Assembly: GCA_964640725.1 (NCBI GenBank)
Contig: CAZXIJ010000017.1
Location: 1-64,000, forward strand
Direction of reading: 5' to 3'
DNA: 64,000 bases
Source: CALHVX01 sp964640725
GTDB lineage: Bacteria; Pseudomonadota; Gammaproteobacteria; Pseudomonadales; Azotimanducaceae
The first letter of the stretch is position 1; the number at the start of each line of letters is the position of its first letter. The notes below the pieces were generated by a model. It saw nothing but the letters and a program-made list of their open reading frames with translations, did not search any database and had not been told where the DNA came from. Shown here piece after piece: positions 19,601 through 26,469 of the stretch. Position numbers and translations under genes: made by a program.

Positions 19601-20125
19601 CGCCGCGCTGACGCTGTCACCCCGGGCAACTCGCTCCAGCTGCTCAAGATAGATCACGTCGCTGACCGTTCGGCTTGCCGCCATGTAGAAGGTGTTGGTC
19701 TCGACCTGATACTTGCGAATCCATCCAGCGAAGGCCTCGAAGCCCAGCTCCGTGCGGTGCTGTTCGCGATAGCCCTCACAATTGCACAGGATCAGGTCGA
19801 AAATGTCGCCGAGTTGCCCCCAGACCAGCCGGATGTACGGCTCCCAGGGCCGGTCGAAATGCACCGCCAGCAGCAGCTCGTCGTCCAGGATCGAGATCGT
19901 GACCCCGTGAATGGTCTGAAGCCGCTCAACGATGTCGGAGAACGGTTTTTCGAGCCGGCTTTCCCGCGTCAGGACCCGCAGGTCGGAAAACAGTTTGGCA
20001 AAGCTGCGCAGCCGGCTTTTATAGGTTCGCGTCGCCAGGCCCGGCGTGAAGCCCGCGCGGATCGGCATAATCATGCAGAGTTCGGAAGAACCGGCAAGGC
20101 TTTTGCTAAGTACTGGGCCGGCCAT
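16562..20125 (-). CDS. DyP-type peroxidase-cytochrome P450 fusion
   Basis: 1187 residues from ATG 20125; the frame extends to 20200. Residues 1-300 form an unrecognised alpha/beta region that could be an extra ferredoxin-like half. Residues about 308-730 are a DyP peroxidase: G-F-R-D-G (catalytic Asp482), M-F-S-H-V-R-R-I-N-P-R (haem-ligand His606) and L-V-R-R-G-M-S-W-G (distal Arg 624/625). Residues about 770-1187 are P450-like: the haem loop is P-K-P-T-H-A-C-P-G-Q-K-L-G (Cys1148), preceded by the usual R-P-I-P-A-M-I-H-R and D-V-V-V-L-G-L-S-S-A-T-A. The I-helix acid/alcohol pair and a proper K-helix ExxR are not evident. No signal peptide. It may couple peroxide chemistry in one haem centre to the other; the substrate is unknown. 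Confidence 0.85.
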   Translation of the reverse strand: MAGPVLSKSLAGSSELCMIMPIRAGFTPGLATRTYKSRLRSFAKLFSDLRVLTRESRLEKPFSDIVERLQTIHGVTISILDDELLLAVHFDRPWEPYIRLVWGQLGDIFDLILCNCEGYREQHRTELGFEAFAGWIRKYQVETNTFYMAASRTVSDVIYLEQLERVARGDSVSAAALATLALQSPEETAAQVRAPLSGSSYVEYIKTGVQAVSAFHALTELYPKTSADHDFLIRTARAVLPEAEFPRRRDWNTNGTQALKILGAVFSTELNWFEDWQETPVAPIRDPEAAAPPASDAVQGGILAPLSANVGVVALLTICDAAGARAFLQTLSPQLSWGGQQDQGVYQNLAFTPEGLRRIGLAPDQVDRFPPAFVQGMAARAGLIGDVRFNHPDRWTLPERNWPNSEDAAALQRVNLESVDLVLQLRRQADPAERSSELDQRLQEVLAALERQASGAVRVLHVQPTYALGAPGAPQEHFGFRDGISNPAVADAGDAADDPELIAPGDVFLGRRNSRDDTVGPQWQEPLFKDGSFLVLRKLAQDVVALDDALARAAEAPAQEPRSAAQLGALLMGRQQDGTPLVSHAGPNAFDFQDDPDGAQCPMFSHVRRINPRDQGSTVPRLVRRGMSWGPAYSPETANQRRGLLFQGYNASIPEQFEVLQRWLSGGNRTAPYSDLSDPITGVPQPGQPRRYRLANGDPVDLGEQPFVLLDWGLYLFVPSRAGLAEILSAPSVPERDWAGEGQALIDSLQSLEARDPAAAKDQWKRLLEEKDALDHRQDRALWQAVRDRHAGVLRTPFGVLVGEAGLVAQVLAKPTHFSVARYARRLAHCVGENYLGMDPPEHDRRANAANMVFYGISEADAFAVAYQAGSGLLTGLSQVSGQATIPLPKYADLLLAEVAKHWFGVPDGETMLELFARLSGNDRTAAGAAAFVMAGGQPSSGETTVHCPYHVISSSRYVFQPQPTRQVDERAEHDGQRLRAGVENYVEALVAEPQALARKPVLHAVYRVLQRDGLEDDFAGVLLGALLGYMPTVQGNFFFSVREWIRGRELWRVQNSYLAARAQGLEPLASAIDGVRPQLVQTIASRPIPAMIHRQAEQDTVLGGKAVRKNDVVVLGLSSATAQSGFADMSAAFGGNYGDVPKPTHACPGQKLGVGTLLGMIAALFDLNGALRRAPADGAVLFDPPI

Positions 20126-20247
20126 GAATTGTCTCTTTGGATTGCCAAACGAAAAAGCAAATATCCGCCGGCCACCGGGATCGCGTCGGTGCAATATCAC
20201 ACGGGGGAACCGTCAAAAGGGGATCGCGCTACCGAACATTGCCGCCG

Positions 20248-20607
20248 CTAAGCCGGAAGCGGCCCCGCGCTGCGGATGATCAGTTCCAGCGCTTCGCGGG
20301 TGAACAGCAGGGACAGGTCGCCGTCGGCAGCGCAAACCATCTTGCAGGGCACGCTTTGCGCCTCGCCTGGCATAGGCGCCCGGAGTCCCAGCGCATCATC
20401 CAGCACCGCCACCACCGCTGCGATTTCCGGCGTCGATCCCGCCGAGCCGTCGGGCAACAGCACGCACTCGGCCCCGGCTCCCCAAATGGGCACAAAATCC
20501 TCTTTAATCTGGCGATTGGCGACCTGCACCGCCGACTCGAGCACTGCGAGCGGGAGCGCAGAATGGTTTACAACTCCGAGCTTGGGCCAATTCACTGGAC
20601 TACGCAC
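20248..20607 (-). CDS. Hypothetical protein, possible shortened protease-like family member
   Basis: About 119 residues if GTG 20607 is used; the frame stays open to 20691, but that would run over the palindrome at 20654-20667, and no RBS settles the start. The pattern L-G-V-V-N-H-S, Q-I-K-E-D-F-V-P-I-W-G and A-V-V-A-V-L-D-D-A-L-G resembles proteins I recall with a V-V-N / D-F-A-P-V-W start and a later S-H-E-L-L-E-M metal site; here the corresponding place reads F-T-R-E-A-L-E-L-I, so no metal site is visible. It lies 122 bases upstream of the DyP-P450 gene on the same strand and could share its transcript. Confidence 0.45.
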   Translation of the reverse strand: MRSPVNWPKLGVVNHSALPLAVLESAVQVANRQIKEDFVPIWGAGAECVLLPDGSAGSTPEIAAVVAVLDDALGLRAPMPGEAQSVPCKMVCAADGDLSLLFTREALELIIRSAGPLPA

Positions 20608-20653
20608 AATGATGAAGAGCGCGGGATTGTGCCGAAGCGAGGCCCGTTGTGTG

Positions 20654-20667
20654 GTGCAATGTTGCAC
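20654..20667. promoter_or_regulatory. Palindromic operator candidate upstream of the Crp-type gene
   Basis: A perfect 14-bp palindrome, GTGCAA-TG-TTGCAC, lies 64 bases upstream of the Crp-type start and upstream of the probable start of the divergent small gene. A related, imperfect GTGCAATATCACAC lies at about 20189-20202, ahead of the DyP-P450 gene. It is a plausible binding site for the neighbouring regulator; no experiment or alignment supports this here. Confidence 0.4.
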
Positions 20668-20730
20668 GGGCACTGTGCCTGGCTCGCCCAAAGGCGACGC
20701 ACCGCAAATTCAAGGCAGGAACAGCGACTG

Positions 20731-21414
20731 GTGACCGGCGACAAGACCCCACCCATTCCATCGATCGGCGATGCGGGCGCCGTGCTGCCGGTTGAAGTCC
20801 AGCAGGCCCTGGACGCGAAAACCAAAATTCGCCGCTACGTCAAAGGCGAAACCATCGTGCGCTACGACGATCCGAGTCGCGACCTGTATCAGGTGATTAC
20901 CGGTTCCGTGCGAGTCAGCCTGGTCGCATCGACCGGGCGCAGCATCACCTTTCAGGTATTGCGGGCCGGCGAGATGTTTGGCGAGATCGCGGCGATCGAC
21001 GGCAAGCCCCGCACCGCCGATGTCGCCGCAGAAGAACACTCGACCGTCGGCTGCATCAGCGCAGCCGACGTCACGGCCCTGGCCTCTCGCCATCCGGCTT
21101 TCGCTTTCGCCTTGCTGCGGAAACTTGCCCGGCTGAACCGGCGCCTGACGCAGAAAGTGTTCGAGTACCACACCTACGACGTGCGCGGCCGCGTCTGCCT
21201 TGAGCTGCTGCGGCTGTGGTCAGCTCGGCACGAGGGCCCGGTGGTCATCACTGACAAGGATATGGCCAGCCGGGTCGGCACGACGCGCGAGAACGTTTCA
21301 CGCATCAATGCCGAGCTGCGGCAGTCTGGCCTGCTGCAACGGGCTAAATCAGAAATCTCGGCGATGGACGAGCCGGGCATTCAGGCGCTTTTGGTCAAGT
21401 GCGAGTTTCAGTAA
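20731..21414 (+). CDS. Crp/Fnr-family transcriptional regulator
   Basis: 227 residues from GTG 20731. The cyclic-nucleotide-binding domain shows G-E-M-F-G-E-I-A-A-I-D-G-K-P-R-T-A: the Glu and Arg-Thr correspond to the cAMP contacts of E. coli CRP (E72, R82, S83). There is no N-terminal Fe-S Cys cluster, so it is not FNR-like. The C-terminal winged helix has D-M-A-S-R-V-G-T-T-R-E-N-V-S-R-I. cAMP binding is therefore plausible, and a cyclase gene lies nearby. A strong hairpin follows the stop codon. Confidence 0.9.
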   Translation: MTGDKTPPIPSIGDAGAVLPVEVQQALDAKTKIRRYVKGETIVRYDDPSRDLYQVITGSVRVSLVASTGRSITFQVLRAGEMFGEIAAIDGKPRTADVAAEEHSTVGCISAADVTALASRHPAFAFALLRKLARLNRRLTQKVFEYHTYDVRGRVCLELLRLWSARHEGPVVITDKDMASRVGTTRENVSRINAELRQSGLLQRAKSEISAMDEPGIQALLVKCEFQ

Positions 21415-21453
21415 GTGCCTCAAAAGGCTCGCCGCGAGCCTTTTGAGGCACTT
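21413..21453 (+). terminator. Terminator after the Crp-type gene
   Basis: A perfect 19-bp stem (AAGTGCCTCAAAAGGCTCG with its complement) around a CCG loop begins inside the TAA stop codon; the descending arm ends in CTTT. The AAAA/TTTT tracts sit inside the stem. Confidence 0.75.
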
Positions 21454-21586
21454 TCGCGTGCTTTATTGCACCAACACTGTCAGGCCGCTGCTCTACGGTA
21501 TCTCGCGTACGTCGCGGCCGCATCAGGGAATGAGCCGCTTTCTTTTATATTGAGCGCCATAGGAGCTATGGGGCCCGGCGTATCTG

Positions 21587-22831
21587 CTACCGCGCGGCGG
21601 CCTCGCTGGGCGACGCCTCCTTGTTCGCGACTTGCACGGTCTGCTGTCGTCGCTCGTCCTGCCACCGCTGGCGCAGCCCGGCCATAAAGCGCGATTCTTC
21701 CGGCACCGCGAGCGCCTGCGGCAGGCGGCGCACGAACGCGTCGATATCCCGGCCCACGGGCGCAAAGCGCCCAAAGGTGGTGCGAACCTTCACAAACTTG
21801 TCCTGCAGCCGGAACAGGTACGTCCTGGAATCAACGACTTCCTGGTCAGACAGCCGGTAGGTGCCCGACGCCTTCAGCACCGATGACTGCCGGTCTTTCG
21901 AAGCCGGCAGCCAGGTCACCGCCTCGCCCATCGCCAGCTCAGTGAGCTGCGCTTGCGCCTGCAGCACTTCCAGATCTCGCTGCTGGACCTGCATCTGGGC
22001 GGTCAGCAGCGCCTGGTCCTCAAAGCGGTCGTTCATGATCGGATAGACGAAGACATCAAGGTGTCCGCCGTCGTATTCCCGATGGTGGTAGCGCAGCTGA
22101 GCGCCGGCCAGCGGGTCGGAATAGATGTACAGCGCGCCGCGGTCAAAAGCGCCCAGGCGCTCAGGCCCGGACAGCGTCGCCTCGTAGTCGCTGGTCTTGA
22201 GCTTGCTGCGCAGGAAAGATCCGCTCAGCGCGCCGCTTTCCTGCACATCGGCGATCAGATGGGAGGCGACGCTGCGCATCAGCTCGTACTGGTGGTCCTT
22301 GCCCAGGTTCAGCAGGCTGCCCCGCAGCGTATAGGGGATCTGCGTCTGAAACTCGTGAATCGGCGCGCCGCGCCAGAGCACGTGAGCCTTGACCTCGAGC
22401 GCCGCGCTCACGCTCATGGGCAACAGCATCAGCGAGGCCCCTGCCACCGCCGCCCCGCCGATCTCCCGCGCCGTTTCCGTATCGAAGTGCGCCGTCGCGA
22501 CGGCAATCGAGTAAGGCTGGATCTTGTTGGCGATTTCCACGTTTTCGAACACCGACGCTTCCTGCAGCGCCTGGCCGAGGTCGTAGATGTCGTAGCTGTT
22601 CTGCTGGCAGTGATTGAACACTGACGCGCGATCGAAATCGTTGCAGGCACGGGTGAAGTCGGCGTTCGCGCGCAGGTAGAAAAGAGATACCGGCGGCAGC
22701 TGCGGTTCGCTCGCGGTTTCGAAGGTCGCCATGGACAGGTCGTTAGTGACACAACCGCTCAGGCAAAACAGGAGGCAACCGGCGAGGCCCAGACTGCGGG
22801 CCTGCCCAAGAGCGAAGATCGTGCGCGACAT
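21587..22831 (-). CDS. Uncharacterised lipoprotein
   Basis: 414 residues from ATG 22831 (AAGGAG 8 bases upstream). A lipobox L-S-G-C ends the N-terminal hydrophobic stretch, so the mature protein is lipid-anchored at Cys. The mature part has a hydrophobic stretch at about 125-145 (E-I-G-G-A-A-V-A-G-A-S-L-M-L-L-P), a beta-rich middle and a heptad-like helix (A-Q-M-Q-V-Q-Q-R-D-L-E-V-L-Q-A-Q-A-Q-L). Four extra cysteines or Cys-like sites occur early. I recognise no family. It stands alone. Confidence 0.7.
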   Translation of the reverse strand: MSRTIFALGQARSLGLAGCLLFCLSGCVTNDLSMATFETASEPQLPPVSLFYLRANADFTRACNDFDRASVFNHCQQNSYDIYDLGQALQEASVFENVEIANKIQPYSIAVATAHFDTETAREIGGAAVAGASLMLLPMSVSAALEVKAHVLWRGAPIHEFQTQIPYTLRGSLLNLGKDHQYELMRSVASHLIADVQESGALSGSFLRSKLKTSDYEATLSGPERLGAFDRGALYIYSDPLAGAQLRYHHREYDGGHLDVFVYPIMNDRFEDQALLTAQMQVQQRDLEVLQAQAQLTELAMGEAVTWLPASKDRQSSVLKASGTYRLSDQEVVDSRTYLFRLQDKFVKVRTTFGRFAPVGRDIDAFVRRLPQALAVPEESRFMAGLRQRWQDERRQQTVQVANKEASPSEAAAR

Positions 22832-23048
22832 GGCGGGCACTCCTTGATACTGCCCCGCCAGTCTCGCCCGGATGCGCCGGCTGCTTGTTCACACTTTGTG
22901 GCGCAGCCCCTTGTCTGTGTATGCGCTCGCGCCTGCTTCAGCGCGACCTGTAAATGCGCCTTCACATCTGCGCGACGTATGGTTCACAACTGCGGCCCTA
23001 CCTTTCGCGAACCACTAGAAGTAACGAGGGACCCCCGGCATAAATCGA

Positions 23049-23515
23049 ATGAAACTCTGGCTCGTCGCGCTCGGCACGCTGGCGTGCGCATCAGCCCACG
23101 CAACTCCGATCGTTTCCGGACTGACGGAGGTGCGGCTCGACGAACCGGTGGCTTTGGCGGTCCTTGACGCGGGCGTCACGCCCAGCGCAACGGGCACCGG
23201 CACCTTCGATCTGAACACCCTGACCTTCGGCTTCCCGATCACCGGCGGCGCCCTGGACATCATGAGCGGCGTTGACCTGTTCACGCTCAGCGCTGACAGC
23301 GACGTCGACGGTTCCCGTTCGTGCTGGCACTCACGGGCACCGCAGCCGGCGCGCTGAACGCCACCTTCGGCACGGATCTGTTCAGCGAGGGTTTGCGCAT
23401 CGGCACCGCGGCAACCAGCCCGGTACTGGCTGATGTGCCGACGCCGGAGTCCCTGGGCCTGCTGGGGCTTGGCGTACTCGCGCTGGGGCTGCAGCGACGG
23501 CGCAAACTCGGGTAG
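23049..23515 (+). pseudogene. PEP-CTERM-type exported protein, frameshifted
   Basis: The first frame (23049-23357) starts with a signal peptide (L-V-A-L-G-T-L-A-C-A-S-A-H-A) and continues to L-S-A-D-S-D-V-D-G near 23311. The second frame then supplies F-P-F-V-L-A-L-T-G-T and the end of the protein. Restoring one base near 23311-23312 joins them into about 155 residues. The C-terminus, V-P-T-P-E-S-L-G-L-L-G-L-G-V-L-A-L-G-L-Q-R-R-R, has the P-E motif, hydrophobic helix and basic tail recognised by exosortase systems. Either a real frameshift or a base-call error; the precise function is unknown. Confidence 0.7.
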
Positions 23516-23524
23516 CACTCCCGA

Positions 23525-23548
23525 AGGCCCGGGTGATCGCCCGGGCCT
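23525..23548 (+). terminator. Possible terminator after the PEP-CTERM gene
   Basis: A perfect 9-bp GC-rich stem (AGGCCCGGG and CCCGGGCCT) around TGATCG, 10 bases after the stop. There is no T-run, so intrinsic termination is uncertain. Confidence 0.4.
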
Positions 23549-23641
23549 GCTCCTGTACCTCAAAGCGGGGCGTGAAGTCGAAGGAATGCGCAAGCAGGGT
23601 AGCGGCTTGACGGGTTAGGTCAGGACGAGGGCGCCAACAAA

Positions 23642-23663
23642 AACGGCCCCCGAAGGAGCCGTT
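23642..23663 (-). terminator. Intrinsic terminator of the atp operon
   Basis: On the minus strand AACGGCTCC pairs with GGGGCCGTT (one U-G) around a TTCG tetraloop, and the second arm runs into TTTTTGTT. It lies 24 bases after the atpC stop. Confidence 0.9.
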
Positions 23664-23686
23664 GAGTTCTGCTTTGCGCGACGCCG

Positions 23687-24106
23687 TTATCGCCGCAGCT
23701 TGCGCAGCTCCTCCAGCGTGCGCTGCTGGGCCAGCGCTTCGGCCATGGCCGCAGCGGCAGCACCGAAGTCAATCTCGCCGGCCTGTTCAGCCAGCATGCG
23801 CTCGGCTTCTTCCTTGGCAGCCTGTGCGGCGGCTTCGTCCAGGTCCTCGGCTCGCGCTGCCGTGTCGGCCAGAATGGTGACGACGCCCGGCTGCACTTCA
23901 AGGAAGCCGCCGGAGGCGAAGAACACTTCTTCGCCGCCCTCTTCCGTTTTGAGACGCACCGGGCCGGGCGCGATACCGGTCAGGAGCGGTGCGTGCCCGG
24001 GCATGATGCCCAGCTCACCGATGGAACCGGTGGCGCTGATCATGGAGACACGCCCCGAGAAGATCTCCTTCTCGGCGCTCACTATGTCGCAGTGGATCGT
24101 GGCCAT
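23687..24106 (-). CDS. atpC: ATP synthase epsilon subunit
   Basis: 139 residues, normal length. The beta-sandwich part (D-I-V-S-A-E-K-E-I-F-S-G-R and G-I-M-P-G-H-A-P-L-L-T) is followed by the C-terminal helical hairpin, rich in Ala and Glu. In F1 it joins gamma in the rotor stalk and can inhibit ATP hydrolysis. It is the last gene of the operon, 36 bases after atpD. Confidence 0.97.
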   Translation of the reverse strand: MATIHCDIVSAEKEIFSGRVSMISATGSIGELGIMPGHAPLLTGIAPGPVRLKTEEGGEEVFFASGGFLEVQPGVVTILADTAARAEDLDEAAAQAAKEEAERMLAEQAGEIDFGAAAAAMAEALAQQRTLEELRKLRR

Positions 24107-24142
24107 GGTCGGTTCCTCTCGCTCTCTTTCAGAATCCGCGGG

Positions 24143-25540
24143 TTACGCGGCTTTCTCTTCGCCCTGAATGGTCTTGGCCTTCTCGATCGCGTCCTCGATA
24201 GACCCCACCATGTAGAACGCGTCTTCCGGCAGGTGATCGTACTCGCCTTCCAGAATGCCCTTGAAGCTGCGCACCGTATCTTCCCGGCTCACAAACTTGC
24301 CGGGGTTGTTGGTGAACTGCTCAGCCACAAAGAACGGCTGGGAGAAGAACTTCTGAGCCTTGCGCGCACGGTATACGAGCTGCTTGTCTTCTTCTGACAG
24401 CTCGTCCATGCCGAGGATGGCGATGATGTCTTTCAGTTCCTGGTAACGCTGCAGCATCTGCTGGATGCCCTGCGCCACAGAGTAGTGCTCTTCGCCCACT
24501 ACCAGCGGATCCAGCTGGCGACTGGTGGAGTCGAGCGGATCGACCGCGGGGTAAATACCCAGGTCGGTGATGGCGCGCGACAGGGTCACCGTGGAGTCAA
24601 GGTGCGCAAAAGTCGTTGCCGGAGACGGGTCCGTCAGGTCATCAGCTGGCACGTAGACGGCCTGGATCGAGGTGATCGAGCCGGTTTTGGTGGTGGTGAT
24701 GCGTTCCTGCAGCACGCCCATCTCTTCGGCCAGGTTCGGCTGATAGCCTACCGCCGAGGGCATGCGGCCGAGCAGAGCCGACACTTCCGTGCCCGCCAGC
24801 GTGTACCGGTAAATGTTGTCGACGAACAGCAGCACGTCCTTGCCGTCATCGCGGAACGACTCAGCGATGGTCAGGCCGGTCAAGGCCACGCGCAGGCGGT
24901 TGCCGGGCGGCTCGTTCATCTGGCCAAACACCAGAGAGATCTTTTCCAGTACGCCGGCTTCTTCCATCTCGTAGTAGAAGTCGTTGCCCTCACGCGTGCG
25001 CTCACCGACACCGGCGAACACCGAAAGGCCCGAGTGCTCGATGGCGATGTTCCGGATCAGCTCCAGCATGGTCACGGTCTTGCCAACACCGGCGCCACCG
25101 AACAGGCCGACCTTGCCGCCTTTGGCGAAGGGGCAGATCAGGTCGACGACCTTGATGCCGGTCTCGAGCAGCTCGTTACCGCCCTTCTGGTCTTCGTAGC
25201 TGGGCGGCTGACGGTGGATGGGCATGGTGGCACGCGCGTTGACCGGGCCCTTCTCGTCGATGGGGTTACCGAGGACGTCCATGATCCGACCGAGGGTTTC
25301 CTCGCCGACCGGCACGCTGATCGGCGCGCCCGTATTGGTCACTTCCAGCCCACGGGACAGGCCGTCAGAGGTGCCCATGGCAATGGTGCGAACCACGCCG
25401 TCGCCCAGCTGCTGCTGCACTTCCAGGGTGGTGCCCGATTGCGTGACGGTCAGCGCGTCGTATACGCCCGGCACGTCTTCGCGATTGAACTCGACGTCGA
25501 TGACGGCGCCGATGATTTGCACAATGCGTCCGCTGCTCAT
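24143..25540 (-). CDS. atpD: ATP synthase beta subunit (catalytic)
   Basis: 465 residues. The P-loop G-G-A-G-V-G-K-T, the catalytic-Glu region G-V-G-E-R-T-R-E-G-N-D, Walker B D-V-L-L-F-V-D-N-I-Y-R and the DELSEED-type loop M-D-E-L-S-E-E-D are all present. It forms the catalytic nucleotide sites of F1 at the cytoplasmic face of the inner membrane. It is placed between atpG and atpC as in other Gammaproteobacteria. Confidence 0.99.
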   Translation of the reverse strand: MSSGRIVQIIGAVIDVEFNREDVPGVYDALTVTQSGTTLEVQQQLGDGVVRTIAMGTSDGLSRGLEVTNTGAPISVPVGEETLGRIMDVLGNPIDEKGPVNARATMPIHRQPPSYEDQKGGNELLETGIKVVDLICPFAKGGKVGLFGGAGVGKTVTMLELIRNIAIEHSGLSVFAGVGERTREGNDFYYEMEEAGVLEKISLVFGQMNEPPGNRLRVALTGLTIAESFRDDGKDVLLFVDNIYRYTLAGTEVSALLGRMPSAVGYQPNLAEEMGVLQERITTTKTGSITSIQAVYVPADDLTDPSPATTFAHLDSTVTLSRAITDLGIYPAVDPLDSTSRQLDPLVVGEEHYSVAQGIQQMLQRYQELKDIIAILGMDELSEEDKQLVYRARKAQKFFSQPFFVAEQFTNNPGKFVSREDTVRSFKGILEGEYDHLPEDAFYMVGSIEDAIEKAKTIQGEEKAA

Positions 25541-25562
25541 GAGGTTGCCTCTCTAAGAAACT

Positions 25563-26423
25563 TTAAACTGCTGCCGCACCGCCAACGATCTCCGCAATTT
25601 CCTGCGTGATCGCGGCCTGCCGCGCGTTGTTGTAGATCAGGGTCAGCTCATCGATGAGCTTCTCTGCGTTTTCCGTCGCGTTCTTCATCGCGACCATCTT
25701 GGCGGCCTGCTCGCAGGCGCCGTTCTCAACCACCGCCTGGTAGACCTGGGACTCAATGAATCGAGTGACCAGCCCTTCAATCAGCTGCCGCGCGTCGGGC
25801 TCGTACAGATAGTCCCAGCGATGCTTCAGCTCGGCGCTGTCTTCCGGGTCCAGGGGCAGCAGCTGCCGAATGGTCGGCGCCTGGGTCATGGTGTTCACAA
25901 ACTCGTTGCTGGCGATGAACAGGCGATCGATCTTGCCTTCTTCGTAGGCGTCGAGCATGACCTTGATGCCGCCGATCAGCTCTGCCAGCGTCGGCTCTTC
26001 GCTGACCCCGGAAACGGTGCTGATGATGTTGCCGCCCACGCTTCGAAAGAAACCGGCGGCCTTGTTGCCCACCAGCCCAAGGTCCGACTCGATACCCTTG
26101 GCATGCCACTCGGCCATGTCCTTGAGCAGCACCCGAAACAGGTTCACGTTCAGGCCGCCGCACAGGCCGCGGTCCGAAGACACCACGATATAGCCCACGC
26201 GCTGGATCTCGCGCGGCTTCATGTAGGTGTGCTGGTACTCAGGGTTGGAATTCGCCAGGTGACCGATCACCGAGCGAATTTTCTCTGAATACGGCTTGCC
26301 CTCGGCCATCTTGTCCTGGGTGCGGCGCATTTTGCTGGCCGCCACCATTTGCATGGCGCTGGTGATCTTTTGCGTGTTCTCCACGCTGCCGATCTTGTTC
26401 TTGATTTCCTTGCCAACGGCCAT
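25563..26423 (-). CDS. atpG: ATP synthase gamma subunit
   Basis: 286 residues. The two terminal helices that form the rotating coiled coil are clear: K-E-I-K-N-K-I-G-S-V-E-N-T-Q-K-I-T-S-A-M-Q at the start and an A-T-E-N-A-E-K-L-I-D-E-L / N-N-A-R-Q-A-A-I-T-Q-E-I stretch at the end. The central part has S-D-R-G-L-C-G-G-L-N. It transmits rotation of the c-ring to the catalytic sites. Confidence 0.98.
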   Translation of the reverse strand: MAVGKEIKNKIGSVENTQKITSAMQMVAASKMRRTQDKMAEGKPYSEKIRSVIGHLANSNPEYQHTYMKPREIQRVGYIVVSSDRGLCGGLNVNLFRVLLKDMAEWHAKGIESDLGLVGNKAAGFFRSVGGNIISTVSGVSEEPTLAELIGGIKVMLDAYEEGKIDRLFIASNEFVNTMTQAPTIRQLLPLDPEDSAELKHRWDYLYEPDARQLIEGLVTRFIESQVYQAVVENGACEQAAKMVAMKNATENAEKLIDELTLIYNNARQAAITQEIAEIVGGAAAV

Positions 26424-26469
26424 GGAATCAGTCCTTTCTTAACCCTGGGACGAGCGGCTTACGCGCATC

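Noticed and set aside
20189..20202. GTGCAATATCACAC as a full operator before the DyP-P450 gene
   Set aside because: Only one half matches the palindrome; noted as related but not annotated as a site.
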